This document shows, piece after piece, positions 29,913-59,913 of a DNA stretch of 64,000 nt. Source of the DNA: Siphlonurus alternatus (Eukaryota; Arthropoda; Insecta; Ephemeroptera; Siphlonuridae); NCBI GenBank assembly GCA_949825025.1, contig OX463788.1:31427715-31491714 (forward strand), given 5' to 3'. The translations under genes were made by a program, and so were the position numbers. Under the pieces are notes generated by a model, which was not told where the DNA came from, searched no databases, and was given only the letters and a program-made list of their open reading frames with translations. The stretch's first letter is position 1; the number at the start of each line of letters is the position of its first letter.

Positions 29913-30180
29913 AACTAACACAGAAACTCAACTAAATTTGCTCCACTACTACTGCAGCAAAGTTGAGTTGACCCCACGAAGCAGGCAGGCTGGTTGTAGC
30001 GGCAGCAGCAGCAGTAGCCGAGCACGGAACGGAGCCAGCGAGCTGAAGGCAGCCGAGTCGCGATCGGAGCCCTCTAGCTGCGGCCGGGGCAATCAATAGC
30101 CGTGTTCGTAACATGACACACGGCCACAACAGGAGTTGCGCAACTTACGTGCCATGTCGCGAGCTAAACAATCACGCGCA
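29913..30180 (-). promoter_or_regulatory. GC-rich CaMKII 5' leader and likely promoter zone
   Basis: Directly upstream of the CaMKII start codon the sequence becomes GC- and CpG-rich with CAG/CTG runs (GCAGCAGCAGCAG at about 30003), unlike the AT-rich DNA on both sides. No TATA box at a fixed distance is evident. The position makes it the likely 5' UTR and core promoter; start sites are unknown. Confidence 0.5.
29932..30129 (-). CDS. upstream ORF in the CaMKII 5' leader (65 codons)
   Basis: An ORF begins MWPCVMLRTRLLIAPAAARG and stops 19 nt before the CaMKII ATG, in a different frame. It is arginine- and alanine-rich, has few acidic residues and resembles a mitochondrial presequence, but it is short and sits in a GC-rich leader. 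It may be a regulatory uORF or chance. Whether it is transcribed depends on the CaMKII start site, which cannot be placed here. Confidence 0.3.
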   Translation of the reverse strand: MWPCVMLRTRLLIAPAAARGLRSRLGCLQLAGSVPCSATAAAAATTSLPASWGQLNFAAVVVEQI

Positions 30181-31633
30181 TCGTCTACTTGCGATGTGCA
30201 CCAGGCTCATCAGAGCACAATGCCTTACACTGATCCAAACAATTTAATCATTCTGGGAGGGAAAAATGTATGTAACTCATATATTAAAATAATGTGTAAT
30301 CATGCAAATATCACACTTTAAAAAAGTTTTATTAAATGTAAATAAACACACAATTAATGATAATAAACCATAGCTATTTAAAAAAAACAATGTTCCGAAG
30401 CTTACGCTCTAAAATTTTACGCATTTACACGCACTATAATATTTTTTTTTCATATGTTTAATGGTGTTCTTAGTTTTGTATATTTACATAAAATATTCCA
30501 GGACTTCATATTTTTTATTTTAATTTCATAAAAAACAAGAAATAACATAAAGAAAATCACCCGCGATAAATGAAATTCAAATATTTTAAGCTGCAGCCTC
30601 TACTGCAGAGAAAATATTTTGAAACATTCCTAAATTGAACAAGAGAGGCAGCACTGAACCGACGTGGAAAATGAGGCAAAACTTTGACACTTCATTAGTG
30701 TGGACCACACCAACAAATCTGAGCGAAAATGTTTACCACATATCTTCCATCCAGGGTCCTCTAGACTTTATCAACACTGTTGTTGGGAACCTCGGGCAAA
30801 CTGCAATCAAAAGAATTTGTATTTACATTACAATAAGTTGGATTAATATATCCTAATAATAAAATATATACCATATATGCATTCCCATTAAAGAAAGTAC
30901 AACTTTAATACGTAACGTCCATCATACACTTATCATCTTATCAATATTTTGTTGGCTTGTCTATAACTTTCTCGTTCAAAGTGATTCAAAATGTTTTATG
31001 TTTTATATGTGTATGTTTGGAAATAGACGAATAGAAGAATTCAAATTTGAATTGAGTTTCCATGGTTCCCTCAATCTCTCGAAGCACAGACGAGGGAGCG
31101 GAACGGGCGGGGAAGGAGGGGGGGAGGGGGAATTGCCACTAAAACCTAGAAGAGGTCTCCAACATGAAAAAAGGTGTTTCGTTTCCACCCTAATCTATAT
31201 ATCCCTCTTCCTCAGGGTCGGTCTGGAAAAGGCCCGGGCCGCGAATGGGGGGTCTGAAAAAGGGGCGTGGCTTTTCTTTTTGTTATGAAAAATTGTATTA
31301 TATTATTCAGAAAGCCTCTTGACGTTTTTCAATTAACGTCAAATGCCAAGACGATTTTCTACTGCCATGTGCTACGATATACTGTCAATAATTTCATTTA
31401 CAAAACACTTTGGTTAAAAGTTAAAAAAGCATTAAAGAATTTCTTAAAATTTAAGTTTCGATAAAAAATCATGAAATATTATTCAGAAAGCCTCTTGGCG
31501 TTTTTCAATTAACGTCAAACTGCCATTACTGCCAGGATGATTCTCTACTGACATGTGCTATGATATATATACTGTCAAAAATTTCATTCACAAAACACTT
31601 TTGTTAAAAGAGTATTAAATAATTACTTAAAAT

Positions 31634-32810
31634 TATTGGAATTTTATGGCGTGCTAGACATTTTATTCCAGACAATGTTAAAAAACAAATTTACTATGCT
31701 TTAGTTCATTCACATCTTAATTATATGGTAGGGATCTGGGGACAGGGGCGGATCCAGCCCGCGGCTTTGGGGGGGGGGGGGCGGTGCCCTATCCCGCAAT
31801 GTTAAATTTTGGGGTGGGAGGAAGGCGATGGGTGAGGGGTGGTAATACCTTCAATGTATTTTGGGGCCTTTTGGGGGGGGGGGGCCCATCGCCCCCCCCC
31901 CCCTTGGATCCGCGCCTGTTTGGGGAAATGCATATCAAAATGTACTGAAACCATTACAAATACTCCAAAACAAAATTATTAAAATACTGTATAATTTTGA
32001 ATGGAGGAAAATACTATTGAACTTTATAATGATACTAATATGCTTAATATCACAGGACTAAACGCAAAAAATTTATGTACCTTTGTTTATAAAATAATCA
32101 ATAACTTAATTAAAAAAAATAGTTCTTTAGTACTAAATAGTGATGTACATAATCATAATACAAGACGATCTAATTACTTCCATATTGATTTCACAAGAAC
32201 TAATCTTGGAAAATACTCAATTATATCCAAAGCTATTCATTTATACAATGGTTTACCGGAAAATATAAAATCATCACCATCTGTTAAAATGTTCACAGAT
32301 AATGTTAAAAAGTATTTTAATTTATGCCAATTTTCCTTGAGTAATAATAGTTCCAAAAATAAAAATTCTCTATCCATATATTATGCCTAATTTTTTAATA
32401 TAGGATGCAAATGAACTTATGTCTTTTTTTGTTGTTGTTTTGTTATTCTCTTTTTTTTTATATTATCATTGGTTCATTCAATTGTATTTTTGTATTCACT
32501 CTGACAATTGAAACTTATTCTTCTTACTTATTTTTATTTTTCTTTTGAAACAATTTGTTTTATGTTATTTTTAATTATTAATCTCCGCATATAATGTAAT
32601 ATATTATAGCCTAAATACTATACTATTTTCTATTGTATAATTGCATAGAATATATAGTTTGTTTCCTGTACTTCCGCCATCAAGTCAGTTTTAATTATTT
32701 TTTTTTTCTTTTTCCCTCTGCTCGAGCTTAAAGCTCATAGAGGTCAAAACAATAAAATTGTAATTTTCTAAAATTGTATTATGTATTCTATAATAATGAA
32801 TAAAAAAAAT
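31634..32810 (+). mobile_element. non-LTR retrotransposon (LINE) 3' fragment
   Basis: Conceptual translation gives the C-terminal part of a reverse-transcriptase ORF: LVHSHLNYMVGIWG, then NAYQNVLKPLQILQNKIIK after a hAT insertion, then VHNHNTRRSNYF and HLYNGLPENIKSS up to a stop at 32390. A frameshift is seen near 32000-32040. The 3' UTR ends in AATAAAAAAAATT, where the host repeat resumes. It is 5'-truncated and dead, probably of the CR1/Jockey-like group. Confidence 0.85.
31743..31918. mobile_element. hAT-like MITE copy 2, inserted in a LINE ORF
   Basis: Same ends and interior as 26478-26674. The 8-bp target duplication is TCTGGGGA (31735-31742) and TTTGGGGA (31919-31926). Removing the element and one duplication restores an open LINE reading frame (GIWG followed by NAYQN), which fixes the boundaries. 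Confidence 0.92.
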
Positions 32811-32926
32811 TAAGTTTCGATAAAAAATCATGAAATATTATTCAGAAAGCCTCTGGGCGTTTTTCAATTAACGTCAACTGGCAGGATGATTTTCTACTAA
32901 CATGTGCTACGATATATATTAATATA

Positions 32927-33083
32927 CTGGGCGCGATTCACGAAGCAGCTAGCCAGGTTTCTAACCACGTTTAGCTTAACCACGTTTAACTAGGTGGTTT
33001 GACATGTAAAACAGGTATAGTTAAACGTGGTTAAGCTAAATGTGGTTAGAAACCTGGCTAACTTCTTCATGAATCGCACCCAG
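32927..33083. mobile_element. palindromic MITE, family A copy with TA target duplication
   Basis: 157 bp from CTGGGCGCGATTCACGAAGC to GAATCGCACCCAG, flanked by TA on both sides (32925-32926 and 33084-33085). Comparison with other copies of the surrounding repeat (GATATACTGTCAATAATTTC at about 31376) shows the empty site, so the boundaries and the TA duplication are seen directly. This suggests a Tc1/mariner-type mobiliser. Confidence 0.9.
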
Positions 33084-34505
33084 TACTGTCAATAATTTCA
33101 TTCACAAAGGCATTTGTATTGAATTTTTTTTTTATAATTTTTTTAAATAAAAAGTAGTATGACGAATATTTTGTAAGTCACGTGGTCTTAGTGTGAAAAG
33201 TTGACATGTAATCAAATCACGATTTTATTAATATACATTTTTTTTTGTATTTTTGTGGATTCAACTGCTCAACTGCATTTCTGTAGCACAATGTTAAGCA
33301 ATGCCAACTCAAATTTGACTTAATGCTTGAATTAGTAATTATTGCTAAAAATAGTTCGAATTGGCGCTCCTTCATATGGAACCGAAGTTAAAAAGATAAA
33401 GAAAGAAAAAAAGGGTTAAAAGTGTTCCATAGAATTGGCCATATTTATGGTTCTCCAGGAAAAAATTCCAAAGTAACATGGGGCCTTAATTGCCTGACAA
33501 AAACTTACTCGAAGAAGTAAATAAGGCCCCATGTTAAATGCCGCGTTCAGTCTTACTTAGGATTCGTTCTCTGCAATCTCTGCATTCTGCATTAACTCCC
33601 AGGGTATGTATAGATACCCTGATTAACTCCCACTTTAAGTACGGAAGGTTTGCTAATTTTTCAGAGTTCATGAGAGTGAATTGCCACATCAATTATTAAG
33701 AACACTGACAATACCCTTATTATATTTAGTACAAAATTAGCTGTCTATACGCCAGGGGCCCCACCCCGGGTCCACACATATATTTATAAGTTAATCATTA
33801 ATGGTGTTAGAAAAAAAAAATAACACGGAAATAGTATAAAAAATATTACGCCATTTTTTTTAAATGCCTGCAAAGAAGTTAAAATATTTTCAATATTTTT
33901 TTATTTTTCCGTTCTTTTCTTCTCCTTTCTTTTTTTTCTTTTATATTTTTATTTTGCAAAGACCCGTAAGGCCCGCCAAAGCTGCGGCCAGCGGCCCTGG
34001 CCAGACCGACCCTGCTTTTCCTCCCTCATAGGGAACTATGAGCCCACATACAACTATATAGCAGCCCACATGCATGTAATATATAGTACACCATGCGCAC
34101 TCGAGTATTAATTATTAATAAGTATTAGTGGAAAAGCATACAAATAAGCATAAGCAAAACACACGGCCATATCCACAGTCCCGTAAGTCCCGTTCTCATA
34201 TCTTCGTCTTAAATTTTAGCATTAAAAACGTATTTATTTTTCTCAATCACATTTCATTTAATTAAAATATTATTTTTGTAATTTTACACAGCAATTTGTC
34301 AAATTAAGCTTTCAATATATCACTGAAATGAAATAAACAAATGTAATATAAAATATATTCTGTTGAAATTATTTTAAATTTTCAACAAAATATTCATTGG
34401 CATTTAATAAAATTAACATGTCAATTTTTTTTTTATAAATTTGCACCTTCAACTGAAACAACAAAAAATATGCATTTTTTTAAGTTGATGTAATAATGTA
34501 TAATA

Positions 34506-34651
34506 ATGGGAGCGATTTACGAAAGAGAGTTATTCAGAATGTTATCCACGATTCTCACTAACCGCACTTTATAGCGCCAACCTAATAATTCAATGATTCT
34601 AAATGTGGTTTATGAGAAACCTGCATGAATTTCTTTTGTGAATTGGCCCCA
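34506..34651. mobile_element. diverged family A-like MITE
   Basis: ATGGGAGCGATTTACGAAAG at the left and TTTTGTGAATTGGCCCCAA at the right, with ATCCACGATTCTCACTAACC inside. Confidence 0.6.
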
Positions 34652-34966
34652 ATATTTATAGCAAGCAACATAAATAACTGCCATGGCAGGAGTATCCTTA
34701 ATGTAAGCATATGTGAATAAATTTTACTATAATCATATAGAGCGTCATTCACGAATAATCAGGCGAGGTATCTCCCCCACCCCTCTAAATTGATTGGGGC
34801 TAGTTGCATGGGTCTTAAGGACTTTAAGTGGATTTGCCTTGAGCCTTGAAAATTTAGAATTTTCACGGAAGATCTTAAGCCAAAATTCAGATTTCGGGGA
34901 CACGGGGACTGGGGACTGGTATATTAATTATAGAGCTTTCAGATGAGAGACTGGACTGAAGTCAGT

Positions 34967-35107
<141 letters not shown>

Positions 35108-35649
35108 TATTACTCGATGCATCTTAAAATAATGCATGAACAGCGACAAACAATACGAATAAAAGAGGCTCGCATGAGCAAAGAAATCAGCCTACTTCAC
35201 AGGATATGACAGACCGCCACGCTGGTGGACTATTGTATGTACATTATAATCCTATATGCATGAAGGCAAAAGTTTGAAAACACTAAGCAACAAACAATTA
35301 TTAACTTTTTTTAAAAGGGATATAAAAGTAAAATGTGAGGTGAACAAAATGTAATATTTGCTCACCTCAGAATTTTAATTTCTGCCTTAAATATTTTTGA
35401 ATACATTTTGTAATGTTTTGTCCTAATTAAACTAATGCTAAGCCAACATGATGGATGTCGTCAGCCACATGCATCGAAATTTGGGATCTGATGTCACACG
35501 ATATGAAAGCCATGAAAGGGGTCCTTAAATTATCATAAAGTAAAATTAATATTTGATTTTTGTGCGAAGTAAACCAGGTTTCATAATACATAACCTACAT
35601 GAAATATTTTATTGCAGCAATAAATTTAATAGAGGATTTCACCAAGCAA

Positions 35650-35865
35650 ACGACTATAATGCTACTCTGAAATTTGCAAATTTTTCCGAGTCCGGCAATT
35701 ATTTTTGAAATATTATTTCACGGCGCCTACTTTTCCCTGGAATGCTTCGAAGGGGCATGGCCAAATTTTCAATAATTTTAAAAAAATTGTTCCCAGACTC
35801 AGAAAAATTTAAACAAATTCACGCGAGTATAGAATTGTTTGGTACCCTTCATTTATTTTTCTGCA
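35650..35865. mobile_element. diverged palindromic repeat related to family B
   Basis: TGCTACTCTGAAATTTGC and TTTTTCCGAGTCCGG at the left, CAATAATTTTAAAAAAATTG, CCCAGACTCAGAAAAATTT and TTTCTGCAGTAAAAAT at the right, in the same order as family B. The ends have decayed. Confidence 0.5.
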
Positions 35866-35873
35866 GTAAAAAT

Positions 35874-38180
<2,307 letters not shown>

Positions 38181-38189
38181 TATATATTC

Positions 38190-38385
38190 ATATAGCTCTA
38201 TATGTTCATTCACGAAAGCACAAACTTATTGAATTAATAATTGTAGGAATTACTCATGTTTTGATCTTGTTGGTGCTCTGTGTTATAGTATGTTTATTAT
38301 TAATTATTATTATGTATGAATGACGTAATCCATGCTGTACTTGTGCAGCCAGTGATTGAATAAACGAATTGAATTGAAAATTTAT
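38190..38385 (+). mobile_element. possible LINE 3' tail
   Basis: The stretch ends in GATTGAATAAACGAATTGAATTG, which resembles the AATTGAATTG-type ends of CR1/RTE-like LINEs. No coding part is left. Confidence 0.3.
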
Positions 38386-38908
38386 TTATTCACTTTTTGG
38401 AGCTTAATGGGGAAGCGTACTAGAAAAAAAAAATTTTTCAATAAAAAATTACGCAGATGGATCTCACTGAACTGATAATAAAATTGTTTAGTTTATGTTT
38501 CTACGATGATTTGTTAATTCTTGAGAAATTAATGAAGATCGAAGCGGGAAATCTGGTTTTTAAACGCCGGATAAGACCAGCTTAATTGCGATAAGATGTC
38601 ACTTTCCGCTGTATCAACATCAACATAAACACGTGGGTATAATATAGCTAGCCTGCATGAGGCTATATGGAATTTAACAAATGTAAATTAAATGCTTGTT
38701 TACGTACAAGAAAATGACATTATATCACTCATAATGCAGGTTGTCTATATATGTATATAGCCTTTTCTTATCGGGTGTTTTAAAACGATTTCTTGATTTG
38801 AACTTTAAAATATTACTAAAAATCAACAAATCATCGTACGACATAAAACAATTAAACGATGCTGTGATCAGTTCAATAGACTTAACAAATGTAAGTGGTT
38901 TTCGAAAA

Positions 38909-39235
38909 TGGAGTACCGACCTCAAAATTTTTTTATTGCAGAAATGGATAGAAGGTGCAAAAATATGCTACTCTGAATTTTTTCAGATTTTTCTGAGACC
39001 GGGAAGTATTTTTAAAAAATTATTGAAAGTCCATTTTGATGACGTCACGAGGCATCTCTCCTTAAGAAAAGGATAGGACATTAACACCCGTGACGTCATA
39101 AAACGGACTTTCAATAATTTTTTAAAAATACTTCCCGGTCTCAGAAAAATCTGAAAAAATTCAGAGTAGCGCATATTTTTGCACCCTCACCCTCTATCCA
39201 TTTCTGCAATAAAAAATTTTGAGGTCGGTACTCCA
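38909..39235. mobile_element. palindromic MITE, family B copy 2
   Basis: 327 bp. TGGAGTACCGACCTC at the left and GAGGTCGGTACTCCA at the right, both followed inward by the CAGAAATGGATAGA motif. Both arms keep a TGACGTCA box (about 39040 and 39090). Less decayed at its ends than the copy at 4472. Confidence 0.9.
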
Positions 39236-41232
39236 TTAGTACACAGTAGTACACTTCCTCAGTGAACGCAAAACATTTAATTATTTATTCCAACTAATTA
39301 CGGTATCGCGCGTTATTTGTTTTACGATCGAAGGATAAGAAAAAGCTCGTCGTTCTTTATTGTAAGGAGTGCCCCGAGTGCCACAAGAACTCACGTTATC
39401 ATAATGTCATCCAGCCAATTAAATTTCCCTTATCAATATATTGATGGTTGTATTTGTGATGAAAGTTCTCCAGGTTGATGGGTGTATGGACCTGTGAACG
39501 CGCGTGCACCGTCTTCTTAATTTATACCAAAGGTATTTGCAACGATTTTTGCTCTCTCGATTTTTTGGTTCTCTCTGCTCTCTGAATCTTAATAATCATA
39601 ATATCCATGTAGTAACAATACTATAGACATCAATAAAGCCATAAAATTATTATGCATTTTTTAAATGAAAAGATCATAATTAATTTTTTGCGACTTTGAG
39701 CATTAATTGACAGCTTACAGATTATCGTATATCACATTGTCAAAATTCTGTATCTTTTCGCTAAGGTGTGACACGGCAGCAAGCGCACACAATTACATGC
39801 TAAAAAGTACCTTATTTTCTTCTATTTACTAAAAAAATAAAAGGGCAGTTTTATATATTGTCGAGTACTTTTGTTGCAAGCTTCTTTGTCAATAAAAGTA
39901 TCTATACTATAACGTACATGAAAGTGATTGAAAATAATATATATTCTTTAATTATGATGTTTAATTTCAATCAAGGATTAAATTTGAGTCTATAATCGTA
40001 GAAAGAGTAGAGTACATATTATTTTTAAGGTCCCATCTTCAATAGAATAATTAGGCATAACCAACTCAGTTTTCAGTATAAGTTAATTTTAAAACATGTA
40101 AATAAATTAGGAAAAACTTGAGAAATGCAATAATTGTTTAACATATATGTTATTATATTTTATGAAACTGTAAGTAGTACATTATATTCAATTTAGTAGT
40201 TAATGAATTGAAGATTTTTAATTAAATATGGTGGATTAAATTAAAATCTCTGCTCAGGGAGACGAGGGTTAAAATATCCCTTAATTGCGTTTTGGGACCT
40301 TCTAGAGTATGGGAAGTATGCGACACAAAAATGAAAATGCAAAATAAAAATAGGAAAGGTCTTTATTAAAAATGCAAGTTTTTTATAACAATCAATCACC
40401 AAAAGCTTTTTAAGCAATTAATTAAGCACAAATACAAAAATCTTTGTCATACTTGTTCAAATCAATACTGAAAAAATAAAATTAAGTAACTATAAATATT
40501 TATTCCCTTCCCTCTAGCGCTTTAGAGCAATTTACAACTGTACAAGCAAATATATTTAAAATATTATTTCTTTAAAATTTACACACATTTTACATAAAAA
40601 CAAATAAAATATTGCACTAATAAAAATATTGCACGAAATTATATCACAAAAATAATTATGATTTGATTAAGATAATATAGACATGTAACTTTAAATTTTC
40701 ATTGTTTTTGAGACTTATATATAATAACAATAAAACATTTTATCAAAACTTAAAGTGCTAATTTTAAATTCATTTTGTACATTTAATCCAGACAAACGGT
40801 ATTTAAAGTGAACACTGAATGTGCATTTTTGCAGATTAAATAATTATTGTATTTATATTTCTTTCCCTACATGATACCCACATGTATTAAATAGAGTAAA
40901 CAATAAAAGTTTGATAAACCAAAATGATGATTATAATAAGAAATATTATATATAATAAAGGAATTTTATATTTTAAATGACTAATTTAATTTGAACATTT
41001 AATTTTATCTTTATTATTATTCTCTGCTAATTATTTAAATTATGATTAGTATTGTGATTAATATAAAATAGCAATGACAAAAAGCAAACAAATCAAACAG
41101 TTACTTCATAACCAAAATATTATAACATTCACACGCCACATATGCAACCAAAGTGTGTCTTTAGATCATGAAAAGTATATAGAGCAGCTTTAGAATAATT
41201 TAAAAAAATATTACTGTAAGAACATCAGCAAA

Positions 41233-41690
41233 TTTATTTTTGGTCCAAGCCTCAAATCAAAGTTTTTGTATAATGTATGGGAAAAATGCAATACGGGAAT
41301 TTACACAAGTAAATGTTTTTAAGCGACCTGCTCTTTAGGTGTTGAATTGTCCTTTTACTTCCTCTTTTCTTTTTAAAAATATTGGGATCAAATCAAAGAA
41401 TTTTAGAATGGACGACAGAAAACAAAACAAAAAACAAACACAAATTACTTGATGTGCAAAGTTCTAATTAATAAACAGATATTTTTCATTTATCGATTTA
41501 TGAAGTAAATCATGCACAACTAAATATTTTACCCAAGTCTTAACATGTATAAACTGAGTATAATATTTTAGTGCTAGAGGAATTAACGTTAAAGGGGAAT
41601 GTTCTTATGATCCTATCCATTATCAGAGATTTGAGGCTGGAAGGAGGACTTAAGTCTGTTTGTTTGTTTGCTTGCTGAAGCTACCCTAGT
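41233..41690 (-). other. Gfat: probable GFAT 3' UTR
   Basis: No coding sequence lies below the stop codon. The first canonical AATAAA on the minus strand after the stop is at 41238-41233, giving a 3' UTR of about 0.45 kb if it is used. Further AATAAA copies near 41010, 40500 and 40370 could extend it. Confidence 0.4.
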
Positions 41691-54716
<13,026 letters not shown>

Positions 54717-54784
54717 CTGGAACACAAAGTTTAATTTTATTGTTCATGATAATATACAATTATTCAAGATAATGTTTATGGCAT

Positions 54785-56095
<1,311 letters not shown>

Positions 56096-59000
56096 TTTTC
56101 AGCCAGCACGTACAGCCTGGAAATCCTGGTGAAACATGCCATTTAACACGCGAAACTCCTTACTTTTATATTAAATGTGCGTTGAGGCAAATTTAAAATT
56201 ATTTTATTATAAGGGAGTTATGGCAGCTTGAAACAAATTTTAAAAATGGACAATACAATAACTCAAAATCCTATAATGTGTATCGGACAAAAAAAAAAAT
56301 AAATAAATAAAATAAATAAATAAAATAAAAATTAATTTTATTTTAAAATCACGTTGCTCCTTAATTATATTATATATTATTATGTACTGACATGAAGAAC
56401 TTTTTTGCTCAAAGTGAGTACAGTACAGTTTTATATTTATCAGTATAATGCACTATTATAATATTCATAATGATTATGTCTATCCACCTCCTTCTGTATT
56501 TGAAAACACCTTTTGCAAGCTCAACTAATTAAAATTTCTATAAAATATTAAGATAAAACATATACCGCGAACATTGACTTCTATTTGTCTGTCCAGACTC
56601 GTCTTATCAAAAACATAATATTTTGATTAATATAGGTATACATATGCGTCACATTGTATTTTGCACATTACTTCATAGTATGCACAATCCGTAACATGCT
56701 AATAATTTTTCTAAAAATAGTATATTAATAAAACAAATTTGCATTGTCTAGCTGTTTAGAAAATATTTATGTATTATATGTATGTATTTTGTACATAGAG
56801 TAGAGTGTATTTATATAGATAGATTACAAAATATAGAACAAAAATTTATAGAAATGAGAAATGTTTAAACATAATATACTAATATACAGTATATAGTACA
56901 TACACATGATATACAATTATGACAAAGAGTTTGGATTCTAATTATAGCCAAACGTGCATATACTTGCATGATTCAGTGTTTACTAGAATACAATTTCATA
57001 ATTTCGACATAAATATGAAAGCAAATGTTATTTTTGTGTGACGACATCGCGCGGCAACGTGTTATAAATAAAATTTAATATAATATATATTATATTATAT
57101 GACATTTAAAGAAGGAATCCATTTTAAGAATCAATTTTATTGTCAACTCTATTTGCGAGCTCTATAGACTGATTATATAATTTACAATATTTCCAACCGA
57201 ACCTCAACAGTCGTGGCTTATGTATTATAAAGGTATATACTTGTCGGCATCAGGGAGAGAAAAGTAGCAGGGGAACTTTAATACAACCACATTAGCTCGA
57301 GAAGATGAAAGTTAGCAAACTTGAATAAAAATTGGTTACAAGTTTTTAAATCTCCTTCCGGTGTGAAAGTTTTTTTAATTAAATAACAGAAAAAAAAATA
57401 ATTAATAGCCTCGATGCTTTGACCTTTTAATGTCTTATGAAGGACAAATTTAAGTCTGTTATTAATATAATAATAATAAAAAAAAAATGAACTAAAAAAA
57501 AAGTAGAAATTTTAAATGACCTGCGAAGGTTATAAAATTGGTTGACAAAAGTCACTTATAAGTGATCCAGTTTCATATAACTTAGTACTTAGTATGTCTA
57601 CAAGGTCTACCAGATTGTTAAATTTTGCCACTGGAAGGTACCCTGGTGACCTGCTGATGACTTGGCCCGTGGCTTTGATCTTTGCGGACCACGCCCTGAC
57701 TGGCGGCCGCGCGGTGTGGCATTATAATCACTCACAGCGAGTTCGTCCGGCTAGCCGGTGGACACCTTTGAGGGCACCTCTGCAGCTTAAGGTCATCGGC
57801 TGCTGCTGCCGGCACCGCCTACCGACCGGCCCAGCCTCTGCTACTAACGGTCTCGCGACATAGCAAGGTTAACCACTTGATCGCGAGCAAAGTCACGGCA
57901 ACTCGTTCTTTCGACAACTTCAAAGTTAATACAACCCTATAGAACCGGACCTCATCTCACGAACTGGATTTACAACAACTCCCTCTCGCCCCTAGCGTAT
58001 TTAAAAGTGCAAGTTAAGCTCTGTTAGGGAAAGTAACAAGCATATACATGATACATAATGAAGGAATCAAATCTTCAAATATTTAACATATATGAGTCGT
58101 AGATACGTAGATGAGTATATGATACGTAGAATGAAAGTTGACTTGATGAGATCAATATCGTCTATTGGGTAAAAATATGTAAAATGAAATTTTTAGTGGC
58201 TGGGTCATCAAGTTTATTTCACAACCTTCTCATCATGTAAATGAAGTAGTCTCTAGCAATATTTGATTTTAAATTATGGTTTGTTACATGGTAATTAACG
58301 GAGTCACCGTCACATTTCAGGGAAATATAATTATGTATGGAGCCAACTGTGATTCTTGGCGCATGCATTAAATAAAACCTCTCTACTACTCTCTATTTGG
58401 AAGTGGATATTCAAGTTTAGCAAGATATTGGGTTTGGGTGAGCAGTTTGATACGCCAAGAGTCGTAGATATTACTAACTAGATATAGTATAGCCCAGCAA
58501 CTATTGCGCCAGAAAAACAACTTTGGAGCCACAATGATAATACATATTTCAGCATGCATGATGCAAAATTGACACTAACTTTAGGAAATGATAATAATTA
58601 GTATTGTTATATGTATTACTTGCATATGTGTTTTATATATAGCTTGTTCATAATTAATCCACATGCTAATTATAATTACATCAATATCATGCATTTTATA
58701 CAGCATGATTTGAATTAGTTTAAAATAATCTATTGACACATTAAATTATATTCAGCAGAAAATTGAAAGGACAAAGTTCTGTAACACAAATAATCATGAA
58801 TATTATGTATATATTATGCAAACGCGTATATTATATACATGTGATATTCAGAAAAGACGTTTTTTAACAGATAAGTAAGTAAGTGTTCAAGTTGTTGATA
58901 ACACTAAATGACATGTCTTTATCTTAATGGCTTAACCACATAAATGTTATGTACCTTAAAGCTCCAACACTTATTTACGCATAAAAAGGTTATTCCATGC

Positions 59001-59913
59001 AATAAACATTAAATAAATGTAATCTTGGAAATATATGATACACAATTAAGTGACGTCTTATCCTTCTATCGTTATTATCATTGTGACGCAAGAAATAATT
59101 CCAAATTAACAGGATTAAAAAATAAATAATATATATTATTACACTATAGTTTATGGACATTTAACAAAATTATTAAGCATAAAAATAATATCAAAGAAAT
59201 AAATGATACGCCCAATGGTTTAAACATACATAAATCTGATAATTAGAACTTATCTTAAATAAATAAAACTTATTAGTCAATGTCTCATAAAAGATTAAGA
59301 ACATTATATTTACCTGAATAATGTTCATAAAATATATAAAATTCAGATTTATAATAATAATTAATTTGAACTTTTGACTTAAATTTTATATCTGATGCAC
59401 AGGTAATGCTGAAACTCTTGTTTTATGACATGAACAAGTAATAAAACAATTTTCACATTACAATATCAATTATCGTGTAGCTGAGAGAACAGAGGTTTTC
59501 CATTCCTTCCAAGAAAAAGTAATTGCGTTTAAAACTCAAAATAAAGATAAAAATTTACAGTGCTTCTACACACCCATAACTCTGTACTCATCTCCAGGTA
59601 ATAATTTTAAGCAAGCACACAGACCTTGGGGGAAGAAAGTGGGGAAGGGGGCAATGGAAGCGACCCTCCTGTCTTTACTTAAAAGTCTCATAATACATGG
59701 GAGATGTAACCACTCCCAACACATCGCCCTCTACCAAGCACCCCCTAAATAACACGCGGGATAAAATGCCCCTAAAACCGAAGAGAGATATATATAGCAA
59801 CAAATTACTGCTGTCGACATGCTTTTGAAAAACGTGATACCGGGGCGGTTATCTTTTGTGTATACAGTTGATACATCTGAGCACGTATGTAAATTTGTCG
59901 GCAAGTGTCGATC

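Larger units (their letters stand above)
31213..34014. mobile_element. 2.8-kb hAT-like element with nested insertions
   Basis: The left end CAGGGTCGGTCTGG and the right end CCAGACCGACCCTG are perfect 14-bp inverted repeats, with further GC-rich matches inside. Flanks CTCTTCCT (31205-31212) and CTTTTCCT (34015-34022) agree at 7 of 8 bases, as expected for a hAT target duplication. No transposase is visible. The interior has tandem units of about 180 bp starting near 31302, 31480 and 32838; the third is split by a LINE insertion and a family A MITE. Confidence 0.75.

Noticed and set aside
57594..57863. 89-codon ORF in a GC-rich island
   Set aside because: No domain on either strand; a promoter or leader sequence explains the GC content better, so it is noted only as an island.
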